From Bacillota bacterium (lineage in GTDB: Bacteria; Bacillota; Clostridia; Lachnospirales; Lachnospiraceae): DNA of 35,595 bases. Both the position numbers and the translations under genes were made by a program. This document shows positions 15,936-24,115 of the stretch, piece after piece; within the stretch, counting starts at the first letter, position 1; each line of letters starts with the position of its first letter. The notes below the pieces were generated by a model that was not told the origin of the DNA, did no database searches, and worked only from the letters and a program-made list of their open reading frames with translations. Where the stretch lies: NCBI GenBank assembly GCA_023399455.1, contig JAEWPN010000221.1, forward strand, positions 1 through 35,595, given 5' to 3'.

Positions 15936-16515
15936 TGAACACATATTCCGACATAAAGATTGTCTATTACTCCGGTACTGGAAGCAGTTTATCAGTGGAT
16001 TGATAGCTTGTATACTGTAAATCACGCCGCTGCGGCGGTAATCTCTGTTTCAGGGGCCGATGCTGTTTGCCCCAACACAGCCTGCCGGGTCAGCAGTATC
16101 AGGTGTCTGTAAAAAAGGCGAGCCTTTATGGATTGACAGAATTTTTTCTGTGATAGGAAAGCTGGAGACTTCAGGCGGACACTACTGGGGTAAGCGGATA
16201 AAGGTGCTGGAGCACTGCACCCAATGCGGCTGGTGTGCGGGACATTGTCCTTCAGGGAATATTGCTATGCTGAATGGAAAACCAACATTTGGTGATGGGT
16301 GCCATTTTTGCTTAAAATGTATTTATGGCTGTCCCATCAAGGCCTTGCAGCCGGGGATCTGTAAATTTGTTGTCATACAGGAGGGAGACTGTTTGCAGGA
16401 TTACTCAAGAAGATTCCCACAGAACCGCCAGATACCAGTTAAAGATTTAAAAGTGGGTTTCTTCTGGCTGGGAGTTAAGAAATATATAATGTCTTGGGAG
16501 GATAAGGGGAAATGA
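15935..16515 (+). pseudogene. EFR1-type flavodoxin-ferredoxin protein, copy A, two internal deletions
   Basis: Compared with the intact copy at 24454-25341, this gene starts identically (MNTYSDIKIVYYSGTG) and then jumps from the first turn to the segment equivalent to VYRWIDSL, giving a frameshift and a TGA at 16001. A second deletion joins the CRVxSI codons to SGVCKKGEPLW. The 3' half is open from 16060 to 16515 and keeps both ferredoxin clusters, CTQCGWCAGHCP and CHFCLKCIYGCP, so a 4Fe-4S fragment might still be made from an internal start, although no good ribosome site is evident. The deletion ends share only a few bases, as in slipped-strand or microhomology events. The original protein would bind FMN and two 4Fe-4S clusters. 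Confidence 0.85.
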
Positions 16516-16566
16516 TTGCTTGCATGGAGACACGTATGGAAATCGATTGAAGGAAGGAGGTCAGAC

Positions 16567-17556
16567 ATGAGCGGTTTAAAGACGATAACACAAGTTACAA
16601 AAACGTTTGATATTTCCACACGTACATTGCGTTATTATGAACAACTGGGTTTGATAAAAAGCCAAAGAATAGAAGGATATTCATATAGAGTTTATGACGA
16701 AGCCGCCTGCTCGTCCATAAATCAAATTCTGATTCTACGCAAATTACGCATTCCTTTAAAGCAAATAGGTGTGATACTCACTCGTCCAAATGCTGTAAAT
16801 GCAACAAATATCCTTATTCGGAACATTGATGAAATAAATATTGAAATGGATTCCTTATCAACCATCCGATCAATATTAATTAAATTTGTGGATGAGCTTC
16901 GTGAAAAATCAGGTATCTATCTTATGTCAGATATTCTGGAAGATGCCACTATTCTATCAATGATTGCACCTCTTGCTCAAACAGGCCGCAGTATGAGTGA
17001 GAGGCGGATAATGGAGGATTTACAAAGGGCAAGTGATAATCTGAATAAACTGAGTGATGACGATGTACGGATTGTGTACCTGCCGCCTGCAACTGTGGCT
17101 GCTTATCAATATACGGGAGATGAGCCGGAAAACAAAGTGGCGCAAATTATTGATAAATTCGTATTAGAGCACGATCTGCCCAAAATAAAACCTGACTTAC
17201 GACATTATGGATTCAACGCGCCTAACCCGGCCACTGAAAGCAATGATCACGGCTACGAAATGTGGGTTACTATCCCCGAGGATATGGAAGTGCCGGAGCC
17301 GTTGATGAGGAAACGCTTTGGCGGAGGGCTTTATGCTGCGCACATGATACCGTTTGGTTCCTTTGAAGTATGGAACTGGTTTGTGAACTGGCTAAATAAC
17401 AGCAAGAAATATGCTTATGACGGCAACGGGGATTCGGGCAATATGTTTGGCTGGCTAGAAGAGGAATTAAACTATGTTAACCGTGTTTATCTTCCCGGTC
17501 CTCAAAGAGATGGACTTCAACTGGATTTGCTGATTCCAATCAAAGAAAAAAAATAG
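16567..17556 (+). CDS. MerR-family regulator with GyrI-like effector domain
   Basis: A 329-residue regulator. Residues 1-72 are a MerR winged helix (KTFDISTRTLRYYEQLGLIK, then YRVYDE and LKQIGVIL), followed by a dimerisation helix at about 75-110. Residues about 160-329 are a GyrI/SOUL-like effector-binding domain (VYLPPATVAAYQY, YEMWVTIPEDMEVP, NWFVNWLNNSKK, VYLPG). Proteins of this build sense small hydrophobic or cationic compounds and activate promoters with 19-bp spacers, and two such promoters occur in this window. ATG 16567 follows GGAAGGAGG at a good distance. It lies 51 bases after the broken EFR1 gene and 11 bases before the broken PNPOx-like gene, so it was part of one operon. The C-terminal half of a second copy is found as a pseudogene at 27923. 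Confidence 0.88.
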   Translation: MSGLKTITQVTKTFDISTRTLRYYEQLGLIKSQRIEGYSYRVYDEAACSSINQILILRKLRIPLKQIGVILTRPNAVNATNILIRNIDEINIEMDSLSTIRSILIKFVDELREKSGIYLMSDILEDATILSMIAPLAQTGRSMSERRIMEDLQRASDNLNKLSDDDVRIVYLPPATVAAYQYTGDEPENKVAQIIDKFVLEHDLPKIKPDLRHYGFNAPNPATESNDHGYEMWVTIPEDMEVPEPLMRKRFGGGLYAAHMIPFGSFEVWNWFVNWLNNSKKYAYDGNGDSGNMFGWLEEELNYVNRVYLPGPQRDGLQLDLLIPIKEKK

Positions 17557-17567
17557 GGTGAGGTATT

Positions 17568-18016
17568 ATGAAAGCATCAAATATTCAAAAAGAAAGAATA
17601 GCAGGAATTGAAAATAAGGCAGGTTGCTTCTGGGGGAGGTTAAGACTGCCACACTGACCTCAGTAAACGAGAACGGTTATCCCCGAACTTGCGCCATAAC
17701 AAAGGCCGGAGACAATGGGTTTCGTGAAATTCTGGAAATACCCATTATTAATGAAGATTATGGCAATTATGACGGCGTACAATTTGGCTTCTCAGATAAG
17801 GAGCCTGATTTTTGGATTTGGAATGAAAACAAATAGGGAGGAGCCACTGTAAAAGCGAATCTTGTCTTTTTTGTAGATGACTTGAACGTTCTATATGAGA
17901 AAGTGCGCCAAAAAGGTGTCGATTGTAATCCGCCCATGACAACGGAATGGGGAGGAAAGTCCTTTCGTATGGCAGATCCATGCGACAATGAATTGGAATT
18001 TTTAGTGTCAATGTAG
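17568..18016 (+). pseudogene. Chimeric remnant: PNPOx-like start fused to VOC/glyoxalase end
   Basis: The first part (17568 to about 17730) matches the start of the intact gene at 28117: MKASNIQKERIAGIENKAG, then, after a one-base loss near 17622, EVKTATLTSVNENGYPRTCA and DNGFREI. The frame then continues into unrelated sequence, NYDGVQFGFSDKEPDFWIWN, an in-frame TAG at 17834, and VFFVDDLNVLYEKVRQKGVD with DPCDNELEFLVSM to the stop at 18016. The second part is the C-terminal half of a VOC-superfamily protein. So two unrelated genes were joined in frame, and both partners are broken. Neither part has a full domain, so no function is expected. Confidence 0.8.
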
Positions 18017-18046
18017 CAGTTTTAATTTTTTAGTAAGGGGTTAAAG

Positions 18047-19093
18047 ATGAATTTTGAGAATTTAGAACAAAGAATAGCACTGGATTATATCGATTTGCTT
18101 CCGCCGTTTGTTCCTGATGATAATGCGAGCGTAAGTGCAGCGGAACAAGAACAGTTCTATATTTTAATAAAGAAACTATATCAGTTAGCTTTTGACGAGC
18201 CATTGCTTTTTGTCGCATCGCTTCATGAGGATGATGCTTATCCTGATTATATTAAATCTTCTTATGGCAAACCTGAATTGCAGGTTAATATGAGAAAATT
18301 CAGTAATTCAATAGATATGCTACTGCAAAATATGTTTCTCATAGGTCAAGGTGCTCAGGTAAAATTGAATAAAAGGCAAAAAACAATCCTCACTAAGCTT
18401 GATATTAACGATTTTACAAATCTATCTGCTGCCTGGATTTGGCTGTCAACCCGCCCTGACAGCAATTTAACCGAGTTCTCATTTTGCTTATTTAATAAGA
18501 AATACCCGTATACTTCCGACATCTATGCATATCTGCTTGGGGAAGCGGCATTTCACAAGCTTGAAAGCTGGATGATTGGACAAGGATATAAACGATTTGA
18601 TATTTACAATATCACTGCCAGCGACTGCAAGCTGTCATTGACTTATGCAAACCCTATGTGGAGCAAAGATCAGCCCAACGGCGGCTTTGAATACAAAATC
18701 AGACATACAGGCATATCGGCACGATATGACTCTTGCTTTAAAAATCCTGTTGTTTTTGGTTTGTGCATACCAAATGGCTTGAAAACATACTTGGAGGCTT
18801 TTGATTCGGCAAATACGAATGTGAAAAACTTTATAATAGAGCATACAAAAAAATGTGACGGATGTAGATATTGTGTGCAGACCGATAAAACCGGGACACG
18901 TCCACTTGCCCAAATGAAAGTCGTTCATAATGGAGAAGTGTATCATTTATGCCCTTATTTTCCGGGGTATGGTTATCGTTGGCACAGTATCAACGACGAA
19001 CTGGCTGAACAATTGATAGAAATGTTAGCTTTTATGGACAAGCTTTACAAGCATTCAAATAACCGCCATGAGAATGTAATAGTTAAAGACTAG
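18047..19093 (+). CDS. Conserved protein of unknown function with C-terminal cysteine cluster
   Basis: A 348-residue cytoplasmic-type protein that I cannot place in a named family. It is preceded by TAAGGGG eight bases before the ATG. The N-terminal two thirds are mixed helix and strand without clear motifs. Near residues 265-310 there is a cysteine group, KKCDGCRYCVQTDKTGTRP followed about 25 residues later by YHLCPYFPGYGYRW, with C-x2-C-x2-C and a distant C, which could bind zinc or an iron-sulphur cluster. It is followed ten bases later by the APH-like gene, suggesting an operon. The frame is intact over its full length in a region otherwise full of broken genes, which argues that it is maintained. 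Confidence 0.75.
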   Translation: MNFENLEQRIALDYIDLLPPFVPDDNASVSAAEQEQFYILIKKLYQLAFDEPLLFVASLHEDDAYPDYIKSSYGKPELQVNMRKFSNSIDMLLQNMFLIGQGAQVKLNKRQKTILTKLDINDFTNLSAAWIWLSTRPDSNLTEFSFCLFNKKYPYTSDIYAYLLGEAAFHKLESWMIGQGYKRFDIYNITASDCKLSLTYANPMWSKDQPNGGFEYKIRHTGISARYDSCFKNPVVFGLCIPNGLKTYLEAFDSANTNVKNFIIEHTKKCDGCRYCVQTDKTGTRPLAQMKVVHNGEVYHLCPYFPGYGYRWHSINDELAEQLIEMLAFMDKLYKHSNNRHENVIVKD

Positions 19094-19103
19094 AGGAGAT
19101 GAA

Positions 19104-20072
19104 ATGGCATACTTAACAAAAAATATTCAAAGCGAATCAACACTCATGAAGCTGACCCACCATGCATTTCCGGAAAGAAAGCTTGAAAATCTGCATGAGC
19201 TGACAGAAGGCTATTTTAATATAGCTTACGAGGTTTCTTTTGAAGATGGGACAAAAAGCGTCCTGAAGATAGCACCTGACCCTAAAGTAACGGTCATGAC
19301 CTATGAGAAGAATATCATGGAAGCGGAAGTGCATTCCATGCAGTTAGCAGCACAGAAAACCAGGGTTCCATTGCCGGAAATCGAGTTTTATGATCCATCC
19401 TGTACACTTTGCAGCTCTTCCTATTTCTTTATGAACAAAATAAACGGCAAAAGCCTATCTTCTCAAAGATCTTTGCTGACCTCAGAGCAGGTAAGCCATA
19501 TTTATTATTTGGTGGGTTCCCTGAATAAAGAGATTAACCAAATAACCAATGATAGCTTTGGTTACCCCAGTCAAAAGGCACTGCAAGGCAAAAACTGGTT
19601 TGATGTTTTTACCGCAATGATAAAAGCCGTAATACTGGATGCCGAAAAAGAAAGCATAGACCTTACAATCTCTGTGGAAGAACTATTCGAGCGGCTCCAA
19701 ATGGACAGAAGGGCATTTTCGAATGTCCTTACGCCGCAGTTGGTTCATTGGGACATATGGGATGGCAATATTTTTATTGAAGATGAGAAGATGACAGGCT
19801 TAATTGATTGGGAGCGTTGCCTGTGGGGAGATCCGCTTATGGAAGTTGGATTCCGGTCCTATGCCCAATCGGCTGACTTTTTAAGGGGATACGGAATTGG
19901 GAAGTTTACAGAAGAAGAAAAACAAAGAATCCTTTGGTATGATCTCTATTTGCTCATGATTATGGCACAGGAACATGTTTACCGAGGATACGAAACGGCA
20001 GATTCCTATCATTGGGCGACAGCATTATTGCGTGAGAAATATACAGAACTATTGAAAACATCATCTCGTTAA
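19104..20072 (+). CDS. Aminoglycoside phosphotransferase/choline kinase-like protein
   Basis: A 322-residue member of the APH phosphotransferase family. The kinase-like core is visible: an N-terminal lobe with TEGYFNIAYEV and SVLKIA (K55, ATP binding), a linker with YFFMNKINGKSL, the catalytic loop LVHWDIWDGNIF (D217, N222) and the metal-binding GLIDWERCLWGDP (D235). The loop histidine is followed by Trp where classical APHs have Gly (HGD becomes HWD), a form common in clostridial members of unknown substrate. It may confer resistance by phosphorylating an antibiotic or act on a housekeeping alcohol; the sequence does not decide. GAGGAGATGAA before the ATG supports the start. The upstream unknown gene is ten bases away. 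Confidence 0.85.
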   Translation: MAYLTKNIQSESTLMKLTHHAFPERKLENLHELTEGYFNIAYEVSFEDGTKSVLKIAPDPKVTVMTYEKNIMEAEVHSMQLAAQKTRVPLPEIEFYDPSCTLCSSSYFFMNKINGKSLSSQRSLLTSEQVSHIYYLVGSLNKEINQITNDSFGYPSQKALQGKNWFDVFTAMIKAVILDAEKESIDLTISVEELFERLQMDRRAFSNVLTPQLVHWDIWDGNIFIEDEKMTGLIDWERCLWGDPLMEVGFRSYAQSADFLRGYGIGKFTEEEKQRILWYDLYLLMIMAQEHVYRGYETADSYHWATALLREKYTELLKTSSR

Positions 20073-20086
20073 GGAGGGGAGAAAAC

Positions 20087-20320
20087 GTGTTGCAGATTAC
20101 GCCCAATCTTCATTTTCGTGGATAATGTAAGCAAGCTGTTCAACTATACAAAGAAGCTTTTGGCCTCAAGTTAAAGTCATGTTGAGTGAAAAAGATGTTA
20201 ACCCTAATGCTGATATTGCTGAAAACAATGCAAAGCACCGCCTACAGCAGCTGCTTTGTTTCACTCGTTGATAAATTCGGCATGCGGTGGGAGCTTATGA
20301 CAGAACAGACTGAAAAGTAG
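20087..20320 (+). pseudogene. PhnB-like VOC protein remnant
   Basis: Behind a perfect AAGGAGGGG site a GTG start gives LQITPNLHFRG and then an in-frame TAA at 20123, after which the same frame continues CKQAVQLYKEAFGLKLK, the typical start of PhnB/VOC proteins. The middle is shortened and out of frame, and the end returns in another frame as SLVDKFGMRWELMTEQTEK. At least one nonsense change, one frameshift and one internal deletion are present. It would have been the third gene of the operon with the APH-like kinase. Confidence 0.75.
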
Positions 20321-20613
20321 CTATTCTTTAAGACGCTGTTTTGTAGCACTCATGTTTGGAGGACATTGTATGGTGAAAGAGCTTCATAATGTACATAACG
20401 CCTCTCTAAAAATGATGGAGGCATAGCAGAGGACGCCGACAAAGTGGTATTTTGGCTCAAGTTTTTTGACAGTCTGGATAGGCGTAACAGACGAGAAGTT
20501 CTTATTGTTTTTTAGCAGGTGATATTGTACGATTTTGAGGTGCTATTTTAATTCGGTGCTTCGCTGTTGGGCTATAAGACATGCAAATAGCATTCATATA
20601 AGGGGGCAGGATC
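20321..20613. other. Eroded region with unassigned coding scraps
   Basis: A GGAGGACATTGT site precedes ATG 20371 and 18 codons (MVKELHNVHNASLKMMEA). After a frame change a second run, EDADKVVFWLKFFDSLDRRN, ends at about 20515. Both look protein-like but I do not recognise them. They are probably two parts of one dead gene. Confidence 0.35.
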
Positions 20614-21210
20614 ATGTTAAAAAATAAGGTGTTTGTAATAGTAGTGGCCTTAGTTTTAGTCGTTTCCATTACGTTTAATATTAAAGTTTTTGTCGAGCGA
20701 GACAAGAATAGGCAGCTGCTTATAAACCATATTTACTTTGAGATGGAAAATATTTCAAGAGATTTGGAGCTTTTTATTACTGACCAAAAAGAGGGATCCG
20801 TGGAAAAGAAATTATGCAGGTTAGAATATGCAAGTGTTAAATTAAGAAAATTAGATCAGACAATTTTAAATTATTCAATTTATGTCGACGAATTGTTGTT
20901 TTATCCCGGCATAATATCATTTGATTTGATTGCAGATACTTTAATGTATGGATATAGTTCAGAATTGAATGGAGCAACTATTTATAGCGTTTCAAATGAT
21001 GACGTAGTTTCTGATGATGAAATGACTTATATTAAAATGTTGCAAAATGATTTGAAAGATACTGCTAATAAAATGACCTCTGCTAATGACGCTCTTAAAG
21101 AGAATAACAAACTTTCCATCCAACAAATTAATTCTATTTTGAATGAGTTTTATTTAAAGTGGTCTGATTCAGGTGACACAAGTCCATATAGACTATTGCG
21201 TGACAATTAA
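20614..21210 (+). CDS. Membrane-anchored or secreted protein of unknown function
   Basis: A 198-residue protein with one N-terminal hydrophobic helix (about residues 6-24, VFVIVVALVLVVSITFNI) after a short lysine-containing start, so it is an anchored or exported protein. The remainder is hydrophilic and mostly helical, with long runs suited to coiled-coil or helical bundle (residues 35-80 and 145-180). I recognise no family motif. ATAAGGGGGCAGG before the ATG gives a clear start. It stands alone, with 164 bases of non-coding sequence downstream. Confidence 0.7.
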   Translation: MLKNKVFVIVVALVLVVSITFNIKVFVERDKNRQLLINHIYFEMENISRDLELFITDQKEGSVEKKLCRLEYASVKLRKLDQTILNYSIYVDELLFYPGIISFDLIADTLMYGYSSELNGATIYSVSNDDVVSDDEMTYIKMLQNDLKDTANKMTSANDALKENNKLSIQQINSILNEFYLKWSDSGDTSPYRLLRDN

Positions 21211-21374
21211 GCATTTTATAGATAAGGAGAACAAAGTCATTTGATACATATGGTTGTTTGAATGGCTGAATCATACTGCGGTCATCTTGCAATGAGACAT
21301 TAAGGTACAACTGTATATTTGGTATGTAGGGATTAGAAGTAAAACTTTTATATAAAAATCAAAGGAGAAACGGG

Positions 21375-21788
21375 ATGGATCATAAGGAAAAAGTAAAATA
21401 TTTTTATGAGCATATAACTACTAATCATATAGTTGAAAAAGTCGCTGACTATGTGTCCGACGATTGCGCTATTCGATTAGGGGATAAAACGATACCGGTT
21501 GGGGTAGCAGGTATGCAGCAACACATGATTGATGTAAGGAAAACTTATCCCGATTTAAAAATGATTATTACACGCCAATACTGCGATGGCGACTATATTA
21601 TCTCCGAATTTATTATGGAAGGAACTCATAAAGGAGAATGGCTGGGGATGAAACCTTCCGGCAAAAAGTTATGCATTACCGGAGTGGATATTGATAAAGT
21701 AATAGATGGAAAAATCGTGGAACACGGTGGAGCAGTGAATACGTTTGAAGCTTTGTTTGAAGCCGGAATTATTTGTCCGTCTCTATAA
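21375..21788 (+). CDS. SnoaL-like (NTF2-fold) polyketide-cyclase-type protein
   Basis: The 137-residue product fits the SnoaL-like ester cyclase group: an N-terminal helix KVKYFYEHITTNHIVE, MQQHMIDVRKTYPDLKM, the strand ITRQYCDGDYIISEFIMEGTH, WLGMKPSGKKLCITGVDI and a final strand DGKIVEHGGAVNTFEAL. These small cytoplasmic proteins have an NTF2-like fold with a hydrophobic pocket; many bacterial members outside polyketide clusters have unknown substrates. AAAGGAGAAACGGG precedes the ATG. The end of a second copy (29720-29809) retains the last 29 codons, so the gene was duplicated within this region. It is followed by a DUF2268 protease 40 bases later, probably co-transcribed. Confidence 0.85.
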   Translation: MDHKEKVKYFYEHITTNHIVEKVADYVSDDCAIRLGDKTIPVGVAGMQQHMIDVRKTYPDLKMIITRQYCDGDYIISEFIMEGTHKGEWLGMKPSGKKLCITGVDIDKVIDGKIVEHGGAVNTFEALFEAGIICPSL

Positions 21789-21828
21789 AAATTCTGATTA
21801 CTTGTCTGTCCAGAAACAGGAGGAGAAC

Positions 21829-22680
21829 ATGGATATTAGTATTATCCCCGTATACAAAAACCTTGATGGTTATATCGCAGACGTAGAAAGTAAAGTAGAC
21901 AGTGTGGAGATCCTGTGGGATAAATATGCAATAGATCCTTACTGGGAAACCTTGTGTCAATACGCCCCATACGATTTAACTGACAGAAAGCCAAAGCCCG
22001 TTACAAACATCCCCACACTTAAAAAGCAGATTGAACTATTGAATAAAATTAATCTCACTAAGCTTAAAGATGAATTTATTAAAATTGCTTTAGCCCTTCC
22101 AAATTATGATGACGATCCTATATATGTAGCTATATATCCTCTATCTGACGATAATTCATCCGTAAAGGAACTCCAAAACGGTGTCGTAGGTGCCTCTACC
22201 TTTGGAAATATGTTGATAAATATTAATCCTTTAGCAAATGACTTTAAGGACTGGATACCCTATGTTTTCGCACATGAATATCATCACACTGTTTGGGGGA
22301 ATTACTGGTATGCATTGCACGGTGGTGAGTTAGATATTCAATTTATCAATTCGTTACTGATTGACGGGGAGGCAGATAGCTTTGCATTGTCTTTCTATCC
22401 CCAACTAAAGCCAAAATGGCTGTTTGATCTATCCGAAAGCTCTGAACAGATTCTTTGGAAAAGACACTATTCTAAAATAATATTGAAACAGAATGTAGAT
22501 TATTCCAAATATATGTTTGGAGATAAAAAATCCCAGATACCATGGTGTGCGGGATATACCGTAGGGTTTAGAATTGTTCAAAAGTTTTTAATTAAAAACC
22601 CTGATATTACGTTTAGAAAGTTGGTTGAGATGCGTCCATTTGACATATATGAGGGGAGTGGATATCAAGTTCCATTATAA
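21829..22680 (+). CDS. DUF2268 family predicted zinc protease
   Basis: A 283-residue protein carrying the DUF2268 (YjaZ/HSP18-transcribed-type) pattern. The gluzincin-like zinc motif is AHEYHHTVW, with H149, E150 and H153 as HEXXH, and DGEADSFAL (E181) supplies the probable third ligand. The N-terminal half is a helical region typical of the family, and there is no signal peptide. Bacterial relatives are predicted Zn-dependent proteases, some linked to stress or germination genes; the substrate is unknown. ATG 21829 is chosen because CAGGAGGAGAAC is directly in front, whereas a longer frame from 21745 overlaps the preceding gene without a ribosome site. Confidence 0.85.
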   Translation: MDISIIPVYKNLDGYIADVESKVDSVEILWDKYAIDPYWETLCQYAPYDLTDRKPKPVTNIPTLKKQIELLNKINLTKLKDEFIKIALALPNYDDDPIYVAIYPLSDDNSSVKELQNGVVGASTFGNMLININPLANDFKDWIPYVFAHEYHHTVWGNYWYALHGGELDIQFINSLLIDGEADSFALSFYPQLKPKWLFDLSESSEQILWKRHYSKIILKQNVDYSKYMFGDKKSQIPWCAGYTVGFRIVQKFLIKNPDITFRKLVEMRPFDIYEGSGYQVPL

Positions 22681-22683
22681 TTG

Positions 22684-22928
22684 AACGGCAAAGAGGGATG
22701 GGTAAGCACGATTGAAAAGATCACCAGCGTAATGAATCGAAACCAAAGCGACCATGACCTGATGCTCTTGCTGTTTCCAGTTCATATTTTCCACACATCG
22801 GAGCTTTATCAGCGGATTGATAAAGATAAATGGAATACCTACCTATGCGGGTAGCTGTTAATGATTTAAAGGTGGTTTTCTCCTGGTTGGGAGTTGAAAA
22901 ATATTTGCTTTCATTTGGTGATAATTAA
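22684..22928 (+). pseudogene. EFR1-type protein, copy C, ferredoxin half deleted
   Basis: The first part matches residues about 37-75 of the intact EFR1 protein (STIEKITSVMNRNQSDHDLM then LLFPVHIF), and after a stop and frame change the last 23 codons match its end (VNDLKVVFSWLGVEKYLLSF). About 180 codons between them, including both 4Fe-4S motifs, are missing, as is the start codon. It is thus the mirror image of copy A, which kept the ferredoxin half. It fills the 333-base gap between the DUF2268 gene and the membrane protein gene. Confidence 0.8.
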
Positions 22929-23013
22929 GGTCATTTGCTTTAAACATAGACAAGTTCTAATTGGAACTGCAAAAGCGACGGATGATTCTATAAGATAAAG
23001 AAGGGATAGTTTT

Positions 23014-23451
23014 ATGAAGAAAAAGTATTGTGTATGTGTAAATATCTTACTGCTGGGCTGGTTCTTTTTAGATATGGTAGGTGTGTATTTTGAAGATACA
23101 TATTTAGTCACTCGTTCTTGGAAAGATGACGGCATATTTATGTTCATATTTGCTGTTACATTGATTCTGTTTATCTTTAAAGAGCATATAGGGAAATACA
23201 TCTTAGTAGGTTGGCAAGCACTTTGGCTGATTACGCAATTTATTTTTCATGAATGGTATACTATTGTCGGCGGTGGAGAGGAAAAAATGCGCTATTTTAG
23301 TGAATCTATAAAGCTTTTTTATTCAGAAAGCCGTTATATTCCTGACCTGTACCATATTGTTCTTCATATCCTGATTGCTGCGTCACTGGTGTTAACAAGT
23401 TTGTATATTATCAAAAATAAAGGAATTTGGCCCCAAAAACCGATTCAATAA
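23014..23451 (+). CDS. Four-helix membrane protein of unknown function
   Basis: A 145-residue integral membrane protein with hydrophobic segments at about residues 7-25, 42-58, 65-80 and 118-135. No family motif is recognised; the FHEWYTIVGGGEEKMRYF segment between helices 3 and 4 is the most polar loop. GAAGGGATAG lies upstream of the ATG. It is not obviously in an operon: the preceding 80 bases hold the end of a pseudogene and the following 190 bases hold the TetR-type promoter. Confidence 0.7.
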   Translation: MKKKYCVCVNILLLGWFFLDMVGVYFEDTYLVTRSWKDDGIFMFIFAVTLILFIFKEHIGKYILVGWQALWLITQFIFHEWYTIVGGGEEKMRYFSESIKLFYSESRYIPDLYHIVLHILIAASLVLTSLYIIKNKGIWPQKPIQ

Positions 23452-23574
23452 TTGCACTATTAAAATTTATGTCCCATTTCTTAATGCTTAACAAATAATT
23501 GCTAAAGGAAGTTTTGAATCAACTTTAATAGCACGAGACCGTAAGCGTATACATAAGAGTTATCCGTAGAACAT

Positions 23575-23603
23575 TTGACAATTGTATGCAAATATTTTAT
23601 ACT
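23575..23603 (+). promoter_or_regulatory. Consensus sigma-A promoter of the tetR-flavodoxin-EFR1 operon
   Basis: TTGACA (23575-23580), a 17-base spacer and TATACT (23598-23603) form a strong promoter 41 bases before the truncated tetR gene. The -10 box overlaps the operator dyad. Confidence 0.8.
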
Positions 23604-23627
23604 GAACATGTTCAATTATAGTTCAGT
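23601..23627. promoter_or_regulatory. TetR-type operator
   Basis: ACTGAAC (23601-23607) and GTTCAGT (23621-23627) are perfect inverted 7-mers, and the left part itself is nested in the perfect 12-bp palindrome TGAACATGTTCA (23603-23614). Position over the -10 and transcript start is typical for TetR autorepression. The matching repressor gene just downstream is truncated. Confidence 0.7.
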
Positions 23628-23643
23628 TGGGATGGTATAAAAT

Positions 23644-23931
23644 ATGAATTCTAAGGAGCAAGATACTCAACAGTTGATTATTGATATGGCAAAAGAACTA
23701 CTGGAGGAAACAGAGGATGTAGAGAAGATAACTGTCCGACAGCCATACAGATTTATCACCCACCCCTATATTAAAAGCAATGCTCAAAGAGTTTTATGCC
23801 CTATCAGAAATTCCGCTACGTTTTATATGTACAGTGGTATTGATTTGTCCGATCAGGGACAGCAAAGTTGCTTTATAGATAAGCTGATAAACAACTTAAT
23901 TGGCAGTAATGAAAAAAGCGTAGAGATATGA
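23644..23931 (+). CDS. Truncated TetR-family regulator
   Basis: The 95 codons begin like a TetR DNA-binding domain (LIIDMAKELLEETEDVEKITVR, helix 1 and the start of helix 2) but then, where the recognition helix should follow, the frame passes straight into a different segment, RQPYRFITHPYIKSNAQRVL, and ends FYMYSGIDLSDQ...FIDKLINNLIG, which resembles the very end of TetR proteins. About 90-100 residues, including the recognition helix and most of the ligand domain, appear deleted in frame. The product cannot bind DNA in the usual way, so the operator upstream is probably unoccupied and the operon derepressed. The stop overlaps the next ATG (ATGA). Confidence 0.7.
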   Translation: MNSKEQDTQQLIIDMAKELLEETEDVEKITVRQPYRFITHPYIKSNAQRVLCPIRNSATFYMYSGIDLSDQGQQSCFIDKLINNLIGSNEKSVEI

Positions 23932-24086
23932 AAACAGTAACTATCATCAGTGCAGTTATCACAATGTTGCTTCTGTTATCCACCATGATATGTGGGCTAT
24001 GGTTGAGGGCTAACAGCATCAGCATCCACAGCTCTTTTGATTTCCATGTGAACTGCGGGATTGTGCAGAAATACTATCCGCTCTAA
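23928..24086 (+). pseudogene. Small membrane protein start fused out of frame to flavodoxin DNA
   Basis: A 52-codon frame overlaps the tetR stop. Its first 43 residues (one hydrophobic helix, TIISAVITMLLLLSTMICGLWL, then FHVNCGI) look like the start of a small two-helix membrane protein common in such operons. From about 24056 the DNA is that of the flavodoxin gene read in the wrong frame, and it stops at 24084. The second helix is missing, so this is a deletion joint rather than a complete gene. Confidence 0.6.
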
Positions 24087-24115
24087 TTAAAGATTGCTCC
24101 CTTTGCGATTTATCA

